From Tritrichomonas musculus (lineage: Eukaryota; Parabasalia; Tritrichomonadida; Tritrichomonadidae): 64,000 nucleotides of DNA. Shown piece after piece: positions 42,870 through 52,010 of this stretch. Every line of letters starts with the position of its first letter. Positions within the stretch are counted from its first letter, which is position 1. The stretch spans positions 186,001 to 250,000 of the forward strand of contig JAPFFF010000059.1 of the NCBI GenBank assembly GCA_039105265.1, read 5' to 3'. Under the pieces are notes generated by a model. That model searched no databases. It was not told the DNA's origin and was given only the letters and a program-made list of their open reading frames with translations. The position numbers and the translations under genes were made by a program.

Positions 42870-43412
42870 TTAAATTTTTTGTAAAAATGTTTGACATATT
42901 GAATTCAAGAGATTTTCAAGGTTTGTTCGACAATATGCTGAGCATTCAATGCAATCTTGCGCTTTAATTATCTCTTTTATTTCAATGCATTTTGAAATTG
43001 GAATTGGTTTCTGCTCTTCTTTTATCACGCCTGTATCATTTTCTAAATATTTAGTTCTTAAATCATTTTTGCATCCGATTAAAATCAAAGATGGATTAGA
43101 TGAGTATTGCCTGATTTTTGGTTCCCATATTTTTTCAATATTTTCTAATGATTGTTCTGAAACTACAGAAAAACATAATAAAAACACATCTATCTGTGGA
43201 AATTGATTAGAAATTAATGAATCAATAAATACTTTTTTATTAGAATCCCAAAATTCAATGCTTATTGGAATATCTTCATAATACATATTGTAGATATCAT
43301 AATTATCAAAATTCTGAAATTCTGGTGAACAACATCTTTTTGTGTAAGCATCGAATAAACTTGTCTTTCCTACACCTTCATCTCCAACGAAAAAACATTT
43401 AATTTTTTGCAT
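42870..43412 (-). CDS. Rho-like small GTPase, atypical
   Basis: 180 aa. P-loop GDEGVGKT (residues 10-17) is complete. The G3 motif reads WDSN (55-58) instead of WDTAGQ. G4 reads GCKNDLR (TKxD/NKxD-like) and G5 is ECSA. A Rho-type insert (about residues 122-142, ending PIPISKCIEI) sits between G4 and G5, as in Rho/Rac. The Gln of switch II is missing, so GTP hydrolysis may be poor. There is no C-terminal Cys box (it ends TFLQKI), so it is not prenylated and is probably cytosolic. A related, broken gene lies at 46458-47008. Role: cytoskeletal or signalling switch, inferred. Confidence 0.88.
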   Translation of the reverse strand: MQKIKCFFVGDEGVGKTSLFDAYTKRCCSPEFQNFDNYDIYNMYYEDIPISIEFWDSNKKVFIDSLISNQFPQIDVFLLCFSVVSEQSLENIEKIWEPKIRQYSSNPSLILIGCKNDLRTKYLENDTGVIKEEQKPIPISKCIEIKEIIKAQDCIECSAYCRTNLENLLNSICQTFLQKI

Positions 43413-43801
43413 ATTTTTTTTTTTGAAATTTTATCCAAAAAACGAAAACTTTTCAAAAAGTTGTTGATGGGCATAAATTTCCAAAACTTGTAATTAGAAA
43501 CTACTTAGTTAGTATATTAAAATTATTTTAAAATATTCTTGAATTACTATTTCATTTAAAAATTCGGAATCATACATAATGAAACAAGATAATGAAACAG
43601 GCCTGATTAAAAAAACTTCCAATACATTTTTAAATCAAATCATTTCTAAAAAATGAAAATTAAAAGTTGCATTTTATCTTTTAAAGATCTCATATCTGAA
43701 TTGATCGATTCACATGGAGATGAAGTGATGATTCCATTATTTTTTATATAAAAAAAAAAGTTCATAATTGAAAGCATATTTAAATATTGAATGGTTTATT
43801 C

Positions 43802-44964
43802 TTATTTATTTTGGTAGCATTGGCAAGGATTGCATTGGCAAACAAAGGTTAGAAATGAATATTGTGCCTCTTGTGGCCAATGAGTGCGCATGACTTGCAG
43901 AATTTCTTTTCACCTTTTGTATCACATGCCAAGCATACGAAAGCCGGGAAAATTGTGTCTTTTGTCTCTTTTGCCCTACTGCATTCTCTGTCTGATGAAA
44001 GTTCAAGGCAAGCAACTGCTGTGCATTCATTCATTGTTATGCACTCGCACACAAATTCACTTGTTCCAAGAAACACATTTTTGTGCCCCGGATGACTAAA
44101 CAAGGCGCAAGCTTCACAGATTCCTTGATTTTGAGCAGATATTCCACAAGTCTTACAGTGGTACAATCTCTGTTTCATTGACTGACACTTTTGCTCTCTG
44201 TTTGTACAGCTCGAAAGATAGTTGAACGGAGGAAACTTTAATGCCTTGCACTCTTGTCAAAGCAGCCAAATTCGAAAATAAAGAACAAATTGAACTGATC
44301 ATGTATCATCCTAAATTTAATGCCTCATTGAATACTTTTGAAGCGTTGATGTCAATGCTATGATGATTAAGAAGAAGAAGGTGAATAGGAGTTACACTGT
44401 TTCCATTGTTTGCTAGATGAATATATGTGCCTCTGTTATTAATCCTTTGTCCAAAATTAATTGATTCATCATTCAACAACTTCTCAACAATATCTGGCAT
44501 GTTTTCTAAGATTGCATAAGACAACATATTTTCTTGTATAAATGTATTTGCTAGTTTTTAAGGCTAAGAAGCTTGCTGAAAATCATTTGTTCTTTGTTTA
44601 CGGGAGAATCTTTGTTTCCAACAAAGTTGTTTCTGTTTTCCATCTTCTTTTTGATTCTTTCTGATTGTTTATTTAGAATTACACATAATACATCATGGAT
44701 CTGCTTTCCTTGATCTTTAATGCTATCGCCGCAGAAGTCCTCAATTAAGTTAAATGCTACAATTTTGTTCTTTTTGACCGCTTCAACAAGTGGTGTATTT
44801 ATCGAATCGACTGAAATGCTCGGGTCGATTCCTTCTTGCTTAAGGAGATACTCAATGACTTGATTCTTTTTTTCTAATCGAGACTCTCTGTTTTCATATT
44901 CATTAAAAGAAGACATACCATATACTGCATCATTTGATGCAAATTGAAAGGGCTGCTTTATACG
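43802..44964 (-). pseudogene. Decayed ankyrin plus UBR-box zinc-finger gene
   Basis: Read right to left. The frame opening just left of the 44965-45077 inverted repeat gives ankyrin repeats (QVIEYLLKQEGIDPSISVDS, TPLVEAVKKNKIVAFNLIED). After a stop come more (LSYAILENMPDIVEKLL, TPIHLLLLNHHSIDI), then frame changes. A new frame (FPPFNYLSSCTNREQKC) leads into a UBR-type zinc finger (YHCKTCGISAQ, GICEACALFSHPGHK, FVCECITMNECTA). A second similar finger follows (FVCLACDTKGEKKFCKSCAL) whose end (FVCQCNPCQCYQNK) lies in another frame. UBR boxes bind N-degrons. At least three breaks are visible and the 5' end is truncated at the palindrome. Nearby DNA is richer in G+C than the spacers, showing recent coding history. 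Confidence 0.78.
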
Positions 44965-45077
44965 ACTTTATTATAAGTTTGCTTTTTACTTCTGACTTAA
45001 TCTCTTTAATTAGCAAAAGAACGACATAAATATCATAGAGATTAAGTCAGAAGTAAAAAGCAAACTTATTATAAAGT
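44965..45077. repeat. 41-bp inverted repeat with 31-base spacer
   Basis: Arms 44965-45005 and 45037-45077 are inverted copies with one mismatch (core CTTTTTACTTCTGACTTAAT). It truncates the 5' side of the ankyrin-UBR remnant. Confidence 0.92.
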
Positions 45078-45349
45078 TCAAAATGTGTTTAGCTATTTCA
45101 ATGTTTTTTTAACTTAATTTTATATTATTATCTAAAAATATTTAATTTAAAAATGTGCTTAACTCTTTCAATGGAAAAACAAGAACAGTGAATCAAGTCC
45201 TGGAGAGTGAATGAAATGAAAGACAGAAATAATTTCTATCATTTCCCTGTCAGATTGGAAATAATTTATCAGAAAATACATTTAAATTAGATACTTTTAG
45301 ATAATAATTTAAAAATTATTATTTATCAAAAAAAGAAAAGTCAGTCCTT

Positions 45350-46150
45350 CCACAGAGTGAAAAACCAGTTAGCATCGCCTGCTACAGAGATTTCGTCATT
45401 GCATCTGGCTCGAGTGGTCAGGCATAGATAGGCGAATCTTTGTCCGCAGATTAGAAAACTATGGCTGTCTGGGACTGGGAGGACGATTGTCAGCAAGCGA
45501 ATTCACAAAAATTTCAGGACTGAAACACAAAATATTTTCAGTACTCATTCACTTTTCATCACATCAGAAGGGAAGGTCCTCGCGTGTGGAAGTAAAAGTT
45601 ATGACCAGCTCCTCACCACTGAACCATGTTCCTCTATTTTCACACCAGTTGAGACAACGATCAGAGGCGGTGCTACATTTTGCATTGCAGGATGTGATAT
45701 TTCATTTGTTTTGGTTGGAACAGAACCACCAGTAAACACACTAGACAGACGAATCAAGGAAAAAGTGAGAATTAAAGCATCACCAAAAGTGACCGACAGG
45801 AGGTTAGTTTTTTGCCGCGTGTACAAAATCTACAAGAAGGTAGCTTACTCGCTGAAGGAGATGAACGTCAGCGAAGCAGTCCAGCGAAATTTCGGCTATT
45901 TTGTTGATGAGTGCGAACTGCTGTGAATGCTGGACCACCAGAACATTGAGAAGACTTTTGGAATCTTAATTGGAGACGCTGATCGGTGTCCGTGCATGCT
46001 GCTGGAGTTTTGATGTGGAAACCTTGAAACAGCTGTGAAGAACAAAATTCTGGGGAGTGTTGAATCAACGTTCTCGCTTTACCAGATTGCAGAAGGGATG
46101 AAGTATATCGGCATCCGAGGAATCATCCACCGCGACCTGAAGCTTCTGAG
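45350..46150 (+). pseudogene. Decayed RCC1-repeat plus protein kinase gene
   Basis: Fragments in different plus frames give RCC1-like blades (RIFVRRLENYGCLGLGGRL; EGKVLACGSKSYDQL; a GGATFCIAGCDISFVLVG end). A kinase N-lobe follows (VYKIYKKVAYSLKEMNV, KTFGILIGDADRCPCMLLEF), then the catalytic loop QIAEGMKYIGIRGIIHRDLK. The coding sequence stops being kinase-like right after HRDLK, where the inverted repeat at 46148-46219 begins. There are several stops and frame changes and the C-lobe is missing. RCC1-kinase fusions of the TKL/NEK kind are known in protists. G+C is well above the spacer level. Confidence 0.78.
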
Positions 46151-46219
46151 CATCCTCTTTTTATTAATTTTATTTTCTCTGAAGTGATTTAAAATAAAAA
46201 GAGGATGCTCACTTCAGAG
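46148..46219. repeat. Interleaved inverted repeats at the kinase breakpoint
   Basis: GAGCATCCTCTTTTTATT (46148-46165) is complemented at 46193-46210. CTCTGAAGTGA (46177-46187) is complemented at 46209-46219. The two pairs interleave, as left by complex template switching. Confidence 0.9.
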
Positions 46220-46457
46220 TAAAAAATGTTTAAACATTATCACTTTATTTTTTTTCTTTTTTTATATTTACTGTAACAGTTTATAAAGCATTATGCAAGT
46301 GATGATTCATTATAAAATGAAGAATTTGAAAGAATTTTTTGATGTTTGAAAAAAAAGTGTATTTCATATCACTTTTTTAAAAAATATCAAAGAACAAGAG
46401 ATTCAATAGATTTATATATCTATTATTAAAACTCTGTATTTCGCAACGATGGTTTTT

Positions 46458-47008
46458 TTATATTATTAAACAGCAATGGTTTTCTTTTTTTATAATAAAA
46501 TTATTATGCTGGAAAACAGTGTCTATTACTGAACTTAAAAAATTTTCAAAATTTGTTTGAGTTAAAGACGAGCATTCAATATAATCCATTGCAATTATTT
46601 TTGTTTTCATTTCTTCTCCTTTGTAAGTTGGTATTGGCTCCATATTGTAAGTTGGGAGTTCATTTTCATGCTCATAAAAATGATCTCGTAAATCGCATTT
46701 CAGTCCAATTAATATGTAATGTGAATCAGGACAATTGGACTGAAATAATATATTTTCTCAATATTTTCAAGAGATTCTGGAGAAACAAGTGAAAAGCATA
46801 AAATGACGAGGTCCTGATTACAATAATCATAATGTCTGGTTGATTTATAATTAGCTGCTTTCGCAATTAGCTCAAAGAGTAAGTGGTATTCTTTGCCATT
46901 TACTATTGCGTTAAGAGAGTTAAAATCAAAAATCGTTGTTAAACTCTCTAAAAAATATGCTTTTCCAATATCATTATCGCCAACAAGGATACATCTGATG
47001 TATTCCAT
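46458..47008 (-). pseudogene. Rho-like GTPase gene with one frame break
   Basis: From ATG 47008: a weakened P-loop (GDNDIGKA), then LVILCFSLVSPESLENIEKI as in the intact Rho-like gene at 42870-43412. The frame breaks near 46740. It resumes in another frame as HYILIGLKCDLRDHFYE and runs through PIPTYKGEEMKTKI and IECSSLTQTNFENF to a C-terminal CLII (a CAAX box for prenylation, absent from the intact paralogue). The break coincides with a 13-bp inverted repeat (46698-46710 and 46733-46745) whose inner copy is the inverse of the ILIGLK codons. A single break could also be a sequencing error. Confidence 0.8.
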
Positions 47009-47558
47009 TTAAAATTTTTAAAATAAAAAATTGGGCAGTTTTTTGAGTTCATCAAAAATGTTTAAATTGAAAGAACTTTTATAAAAAAATTGAATGCATT
47101 TCCGAAATTGATCAATTTGAATTATATTGTAGAATTATTTTTGAACAATTTGTTGGACTTTTTACAATATTCAAATATATAAAAACACATAATATTTTTT
47201 CAAAATAAAATTCAATTTTAAATGTTAAAGTTTGTCCACTAATTGGAAAGTAATGTAAAATGAATAAAATTTGACACCAGTGTTTTCTAATATTATTTCA
47301 AATGCTGAATTGATTACTAACATTGTTGATTTTTTTTGTCAGTCACTTTTTATGAAATTTCATAAAATATTGCATTTCATATTGGATAAACTTTATCTTT
47401 TAACAAAGAAAAAAATAAAATTCAATTTTGAATTCTATCTTCTATAAAGTTAACTTATAACCAAAAACCTCTATGCATAACAGTGGGCAATATATAAGAC
47501 TTAAAATTTAAACTGTCATATTTCAAATAGAAAAGTAGATTTTTTCAAAAATTTAATA

Positions 47559-48122
47559 CACCTGTTTCACTTTTGTAACGGAAAATTCCACTTTTGTGAC
47601 GGAAATTTTCATTTTCGTAACGGAAATTTTCACTTTTGTTACGGAAAATATGAAATTTTCATGAATATATGATCTTTATTATAAAAATTTGTGATTTTAA
47701 AGTTAACATCTTTTATTTAATAAAAAATGATTATTCATTCAGAAAAAATTCATCAACAAAAATATGCAATATATAATAATCTCTTCTTTAAAAAAATTTT
47801 ATTTAAATAGCAAATTTGTATAATTTATTTAATAAAATATACATATATATGAAGAATTAGTGATTTTTAAAACGAAAAATATTATTTATTATTTGATCAA
47901 TCTTAAAAAAAAAATTTCCATAAAAAATGAAATCTATGGCAATTTTAGTTGTTATTATACAAAAATTCAAAAAAATATTTGAAATACTTTATATTTTCTT
48001 ACGTTTTTGTATTGTCCGTTACGAAAATAGAAATTTCCGTTACGAAAGTGAAAATTTCCGTAACAAAAATGGAAATTTCCGTTACGAAAGTGGATTTTTC
48101 CGTTACAAAAGTGAAACAGGTG
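47559..48122. mobile_element. MITE with TA flanks and subterminal tandem repeats
   Basis: 564 bp. Inverted ends CACCTGTTTCACTTTTGTAA and complement, with TA at both flanks (47557-47558, 48123-48124). Inside each end an about 20-bp unit (TTTCCGTTACGAAAGTGAAA-like) repeats four or five times in mirrored orientation. The interior is A/T-rich and non-coding. The right end lies about 100 bp upstream of the NlpC/P60 ATG. Confidence 0.88.
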
Positions 48123-48187
48123 TAATGTTTTTGTATGTCACTTCACTTACAATTCAATTTTTTGAAATCAGAATTTTGTTTTGAGTT

Positions 48188-48197
48188 TCATTTCATT
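48188..48197 (+). promoter_or_regulatory. Paired initiator-like motifs (TCATTTCATT) of the NlpC/P60 gene
   Basis: Two overlapping TCATT motifs, putative +1 A at 48190 or 48195, 27-32 bases before ATG 48222. They make that ATG the likely start. Confidence 0.55.
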
Positions 48198-48221
48198 ATT
48201 TTCAAGAAATTTTCTCAAAAA

Positions 48222-48605
48222 ATGATACTTATTCTCTTTGTGCTGGTACTAGAGACAAGCCAGACGGCAGGTGATGATATTGTAAGTAAAGCCAAATCAA
48301 AACTGGGATGTGAATATGTATATGGTGCATCTGGCCCAGATAAGTTTGATTGTTCAGGATTCACTCAATGGGTTCATAAACAATTTGGCATTTCAATTCC
48401 AAGAACTGCTGCTCTGCAGGAAAAAGGAGGGAGTGAAAGTTCTGGTGAACCAGGGGATATTGTTTGTTTTGGTTCTCCAGCATATCATGTTGGTATATAC
48501 ATCGGAAATGATGAATGCATTCATGCTCCTCAAACAGGTGATGTCGTTAAAATTACTAAAATTAAATATTTCAAATCTTCTTACAAATTCAGAAGATATT
48601 ACTAA
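48222..48605 (+). CDS. Secreted NlpC/P60 cysteine peptidase (peptidoglycan hydrolase type)
   Basis: 127 aa from ATG 48222. An upstream non-ATG extension to 48135 is rejected because the chosen Met starts a clean signal peptide (MILILFVLVLETSQTAG) and follows initiator motifs. The catalytic triad is visible: Cys44 in FDCSGFTQW, His89 in YHVGIYIG, His101 in IHAPQTGDV. Family members cut D-Glu-diaminopimelate bonds in bacterial wall peptides. Trichomonad copies are known to descend from bacterial genes by lateral transfer and to act on bacteria. This is a minimal, single-domain form with no SH3 wall-binding module. Secretion and antibacterial use are inferred. Confidence 0.93.
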   Translation: MILILFVLVLETSQTAGDDIVSKAKSKLGCEYVYGASGPDKFDCSGFTQWVHKQFGISIPRTAALQEKGGSESSGEPGDIVCFGSPAYHVGIYIGNDECIHAPQTGDVVKITKIKYFKSSYKFRRYY

Positions 48606-48899
48606 ATTAAACCATTTTGACTTGTTTTTTTTTTGTCTTATGAATCAAAAATTATTGCTCACAAATTAAATTTTTTTTTACAATTTGAACAACTGAATAT
48701 ATATTTATATGAACTTTTGCTGTTCAAATTGTATTAAGTTACAAACATATATCCAATTGTTTAATCATTGAGAAAATGCTCAATAATTAGTTTTGGAAAG
48801 TTCTTTCATAGAAAAAAAATGCTTAATTCTCTCAAAATATAGGGAAAAATTTTGGATATTTTGAATTTTTTTATTCAAATACATATGATTATTATTTAA

Positions 48900-50963
48900 T
48901 TAAATCCTTATAGATGGCTTTGAGTTAACTTTTTTCTTTTTCTTTTTCTTTATATCATTTATATTCGATTCTTCTTCTTCTTCATTGTTGTCAGATTTAA
49001 TGACAATTGTAATATTATTATTATTTCTTGACATTTCAAGTAATTTTCCGTCATTTGAAAATTTCCAAAATGACTTGTCATTAAGATATTTAGAGTACTC
49101 AAAAATATTATCATGATTGGTTGAAAAAAGGGCATATATATCGCCAATTTTTTTTAATGTTATTTCATCAGCTGGATCAGATAAGGAATATGTTTTTGAA
49201 AAATTCAATGATTCTTCCATTAAAGCATGAATGGCTAAAAGAAAGAATAAATGATATTGTTTGGTTACGAAAAATTCATCTAAACGAATTTCGAAAGTAT
49301 ATTTAAAGAAACTAAATGGAAGATATTTCAATGATTCAAAGAAAAAATCTATGTTAAATATCCATTTCTTTTCGAAATAATCAATTATTTTTTCTGATTT
49401 GCAAATTTGACTATATTGAACCATTTTGAAGTAATCTATTTCCATCACACTGCAACAGTTTTCCATTTTCTCCTTAATCTCAAAGAAAATTGATTCCCTA
49501 TTATATTTAATTGAATAAAGAATTGGTGTTTCTTCATTTTTATCATGCAAAAAAGGATCAACAGCATCACATGATAAGAGCAATTTGATAAGAAAATAAT
49601 TACCTTCTTTAATTGCATAGTGCAAAATGGTTTTCATTGAATCTTCATTTCTTGCATTTATTGAAATACCTTTTGTAAACAAAATAAACAATGGCAAAAT
49701 GTTATTAGACTCTACAATGGTGCTAAATATTTTATCAAAATTATAATTATAATCTGTGTCCAATATTTCTTCAGTTTTCACATAATATTTCTTGAAACTA
49801 TATTCTTCATTGATATCAAAATCTCTTTTTGTAAAATAATACATATATTTATTTCTATTACAACTAACATATTTTTCAAAATTGCTTTCAAAATATTCGT
49901 CTTTTTCATCCAAATCGAAATCTTCATCATCTTTATCATTAAAAATAAAATGAATTACATTGATATTATTGTTTTCAGTTGGATATTTATCGATGATTAA
50001 TGAGAAAATATCATTTAGGAAATATTTAATTGAACTTTTAATACCTTCTCTTATATCATATCCGTTTTGTTCAAGAATATGTATGATTTCAATGCTTCCT
50101 CCACATATTGCATAATCTAATAAAGTATAATCAAAATATGCTTTGTTTAAAAACAAGTATTTGAATATCTTGATTGAATTGAAAAATGCTGCATACTCAA
50201 TAAGACTGGATCCTTGTGTAAGTAAATCACATCTTTCATACCTAATATTAATAATTGTTTGATTATAATTGAATTCATTTCCTTTTTGACTTACAATAAA
50301 AATAAATGAATCTATGTCATCATTTCTGATTACTTCTGCAATGTGATCTAAACTATATCCTGTTTTCATCATCTTTTTAATTACATTTTTATCCATTTTA
50401 GATATTTCTTTCATAATTTTATCATCTCCAATTAAATCATATTTTGAATTATCTATTTCAAAGTAAAACCATCTTGTTATTTTTCTAATTCTATTGCTAA
50501 TATAACTTTCTGGATATCTTATACTTACACATTTTTCATCTTTCATTGATAACAATAATCTTATTTCTTTTAGAATTAAATTAAAACTTATGATTTTGTT
50601 CTTGTAAAGTAATTTCAAATAAAACATATCTGATGATGTTAATTTATCTTTTGTGTGAATAATTTCAACAACTTTTGTGCTGAATAAACTAAATTTGCTA
50701 TTGCTTATTTGGGAAGTTTTAATTAATTTAATAAGATCTATAATTATTTCAATATTTTTTGGTCTTGAGTTTACTATATCATTAAAACATTTTGTAAGAA
50801 TCGAAACTCCAACTTCAGTTCCAATTATTTCTTTCTTTTTCAAAATTTGCTCTAATATGAAATTAATATTTTCTTTTGTCAAATTAGATAAATGTTTTTG
50901 TATCTCAATGATGATTTTGGCTTTATCATAAAGTTTCTTATCAAATGAAGAGGCATTAATCAT
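48900..50963 (-). CDS. Ankyrin-repeat protein of the DUF3447 type
   Basis: 687 aa. An alpha-helical N-terminal region (about 1-165) is followed by the typical DUF3447 entry (IEYAAFFNSIKIFKYLFLNK, then LLDYAICGGSIEIIHILEQN at about 250-295). Canonical ankyrin repeats come near 440-500 (TILHYAIKEGNYFLIKLLLS). The last 30 residues carry an acidic stretch (EEEEESN) and a Lys-rich run (KKKKKKKV) that could serve as a nuclear signal. No membrane segment. An initiator (TCATT, A at 50981) lies 18 bases upstream. It belongs to the same family as the interrupted gene at 63024. Scaffold role inferred. Confidence 0.9.
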   Translation of the reverse strand: MINASSFDKKLYDKAKIIIEIQKHLSNLTKENINFILEQILKKKEIIGTEVGVSILTKCFNDIVNSRPKNIEIIIDLIKLIKTSQISNSKFSLFSTKVVEIIHTKDKLTSSDMFYLKLLYKNKIISFNLILKEIRLLLSMKDEKCVSIRYPESYISNRIRKITRWFYFEIDNSKYDLIGDDKIMKEISKMDKNVIKKMMKTGYSLDHIAEVIRNDDIDSFIFIVSQKGNEFNYNQTIINIRYERCDLLTQGSSLIEYAAFFNSIKIFKYLFLNKAYFDYTLLDYAICGGSIEIIHILEQNGYDIREGIKSSIKYFLNDIFSLIIDKYPTENNNINVIHFIFNDKDDEDFDLDEKDEYFESNFEKYVSCNRNKYMYYFTKRDFDINEEYSFKKYYVKTEEILDTDYNYNFDKIFSTIVESNNILPLFILFTKGISINARNEDSMKTILHYAIKEGNYFLIKLLLSCDAVDPFLHDKNEETPILYSIKYNRESIFFEIKEKMENCCSVMEIDYFKMVQYSQICKSEKIIDYFEKKWIFNIDFFFESLKYLPFSFFKYTFEIRLDEFFVTKQYHLFFLLAIHALMEESLNFSKTYSLSDPADEITLKKIGDIYALFSTNHDNIFEYSKYLNDKSFWKFSNDGKLLEMSRNNNNITIVIKSDNNEEEEESNINDIKKKKKKKVNSKPSIRI

Positions 50964-50978
50964 TAAGTAAAAGTAAAA

Positions 50979-50983
50979 AATGA
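50979..50983 (-). promoter_or_regulatory. Initiator-like motif (TCATT) of the DUF3447 ankyrin gene
   Basis: TCATT on the minus strand, putative +1 A at 50981, 18 bases before ATG 50963. Confidence 0.6.
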
Positions 50984-51329
50984 AATTGTTTTGAAAAATT
51001 TTTTACTAATTGAAATATTAATTATTTGACAAAAATACCATTCAAAATTTTGTGAAAAAATTTTACAACAAAATTTAGATTTTAGATTTAGATTTAATTA
51101 AATCTAAGGTAAAGAACCTTTTCAATATTTTTAGATTTAATTGAACAAGTTAATTTCTTTTATATTGGTGTTCTTTTCTTCTTTAATTTTAGGTTTTTCG
51201 ATATTTATCCTGCCAAATAGTATTGAATATTCCGGACTGTACAAAATTTCTTTCATTATTTTTATTATTTCTCTGATTTCTTCAAGTAATTCATTCATTA
51301 AATCATCTTTTTTCATTATGAATCCAATA

Positions 51330-51706
51330 ATTCATCTGGATTAGTAAAAATAATTTCTTTTTCAAATTTTGAATCTGAATTAGACTCCCTGTGGCATAAA
51401 TCATCATTGTGCTTAGTTGATTTTAATAACCGAGTTTTTTTGTTATCTTTTTGATATGAATTGTTATTATTATTATTGTTTCTTTTTGAATTTTCTCTTT
51501 TTTAAATTGTTCAAATGCAAAATTAAAGTAAATTTCATTTTGTAATTTCTTCTTGATTTATGCTTTTTATTGTGGAATACAAATGGCTCGTCTTCATATT
51601 CTGATACAAGAATATAGAACTCAATTGATTCATCATTTAAGTTTCCTTTTTCTTTAAGATGTCCCAAATTGAAAGCAGAAAGAGAAATATAAATAATCAA
51701 AATCAA
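51330..51706 (-). pseudogene. Possible small broken gene, unrecognised
   Basis: An ATG at 51706 opens a frame (IEFYILVSEYEDEPFVFHNK) that runs into A-rich sequence and a stop at 51473. A different frame beyond it stays open to about 51332 with an Asn run and a polar tail (FEKEIIFTNPDELLDS). The two could be one gene with a frame change in an A/T run, or chance. No family recognised. Confidence 0.25.
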
Positions 51707-51742
51707 TGAGAAATGTTGATATTAATATTGACCTTTCAATAT

Positions 51743-51848
51743 GAAACTGTTTTATAAATAAAGAAAAAAATTTGAGTTGGAATTTGAATTTTATAAAGAA
51801 AAGATGATTTAATGAAACAGTTTTATAAATAAAGAAAAAATTTGAGTT
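51743..51848. repeat. Two direct copies of a 36-bp sequence, about 71 bp apart
   Basis: GAAACTGTTTTATAAATAAA at about 51743 recurs with one base change at about 51814, each followed by the same GAAAAAA-TTTGAGTT tail. It sits in the spacer upstream of the unrecognised small frame. Confidence 0.7.
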
Positions 51849-52010
51849 AGTGCATTAGCTGATATTGTATCTCAACAAAGAGAATACTCGACCAAAAAAA
51901 ATGTTGACAATCGTAATGATTAGGATTCAATAACAATTAATTTTACTTCTCGAATACGATTAATAATTATATAAAAAGAAAGAATTTATTAAAAGTTTTA
52001 ATTATATCTT

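Noticed and set aside
51141-51344. 67-aa hydrophobic plus-strand frame
   Set aside because: It starts with TTG, not ATG, and is low-complexity Ile/Ser/Phe from A/T-rich DNA.
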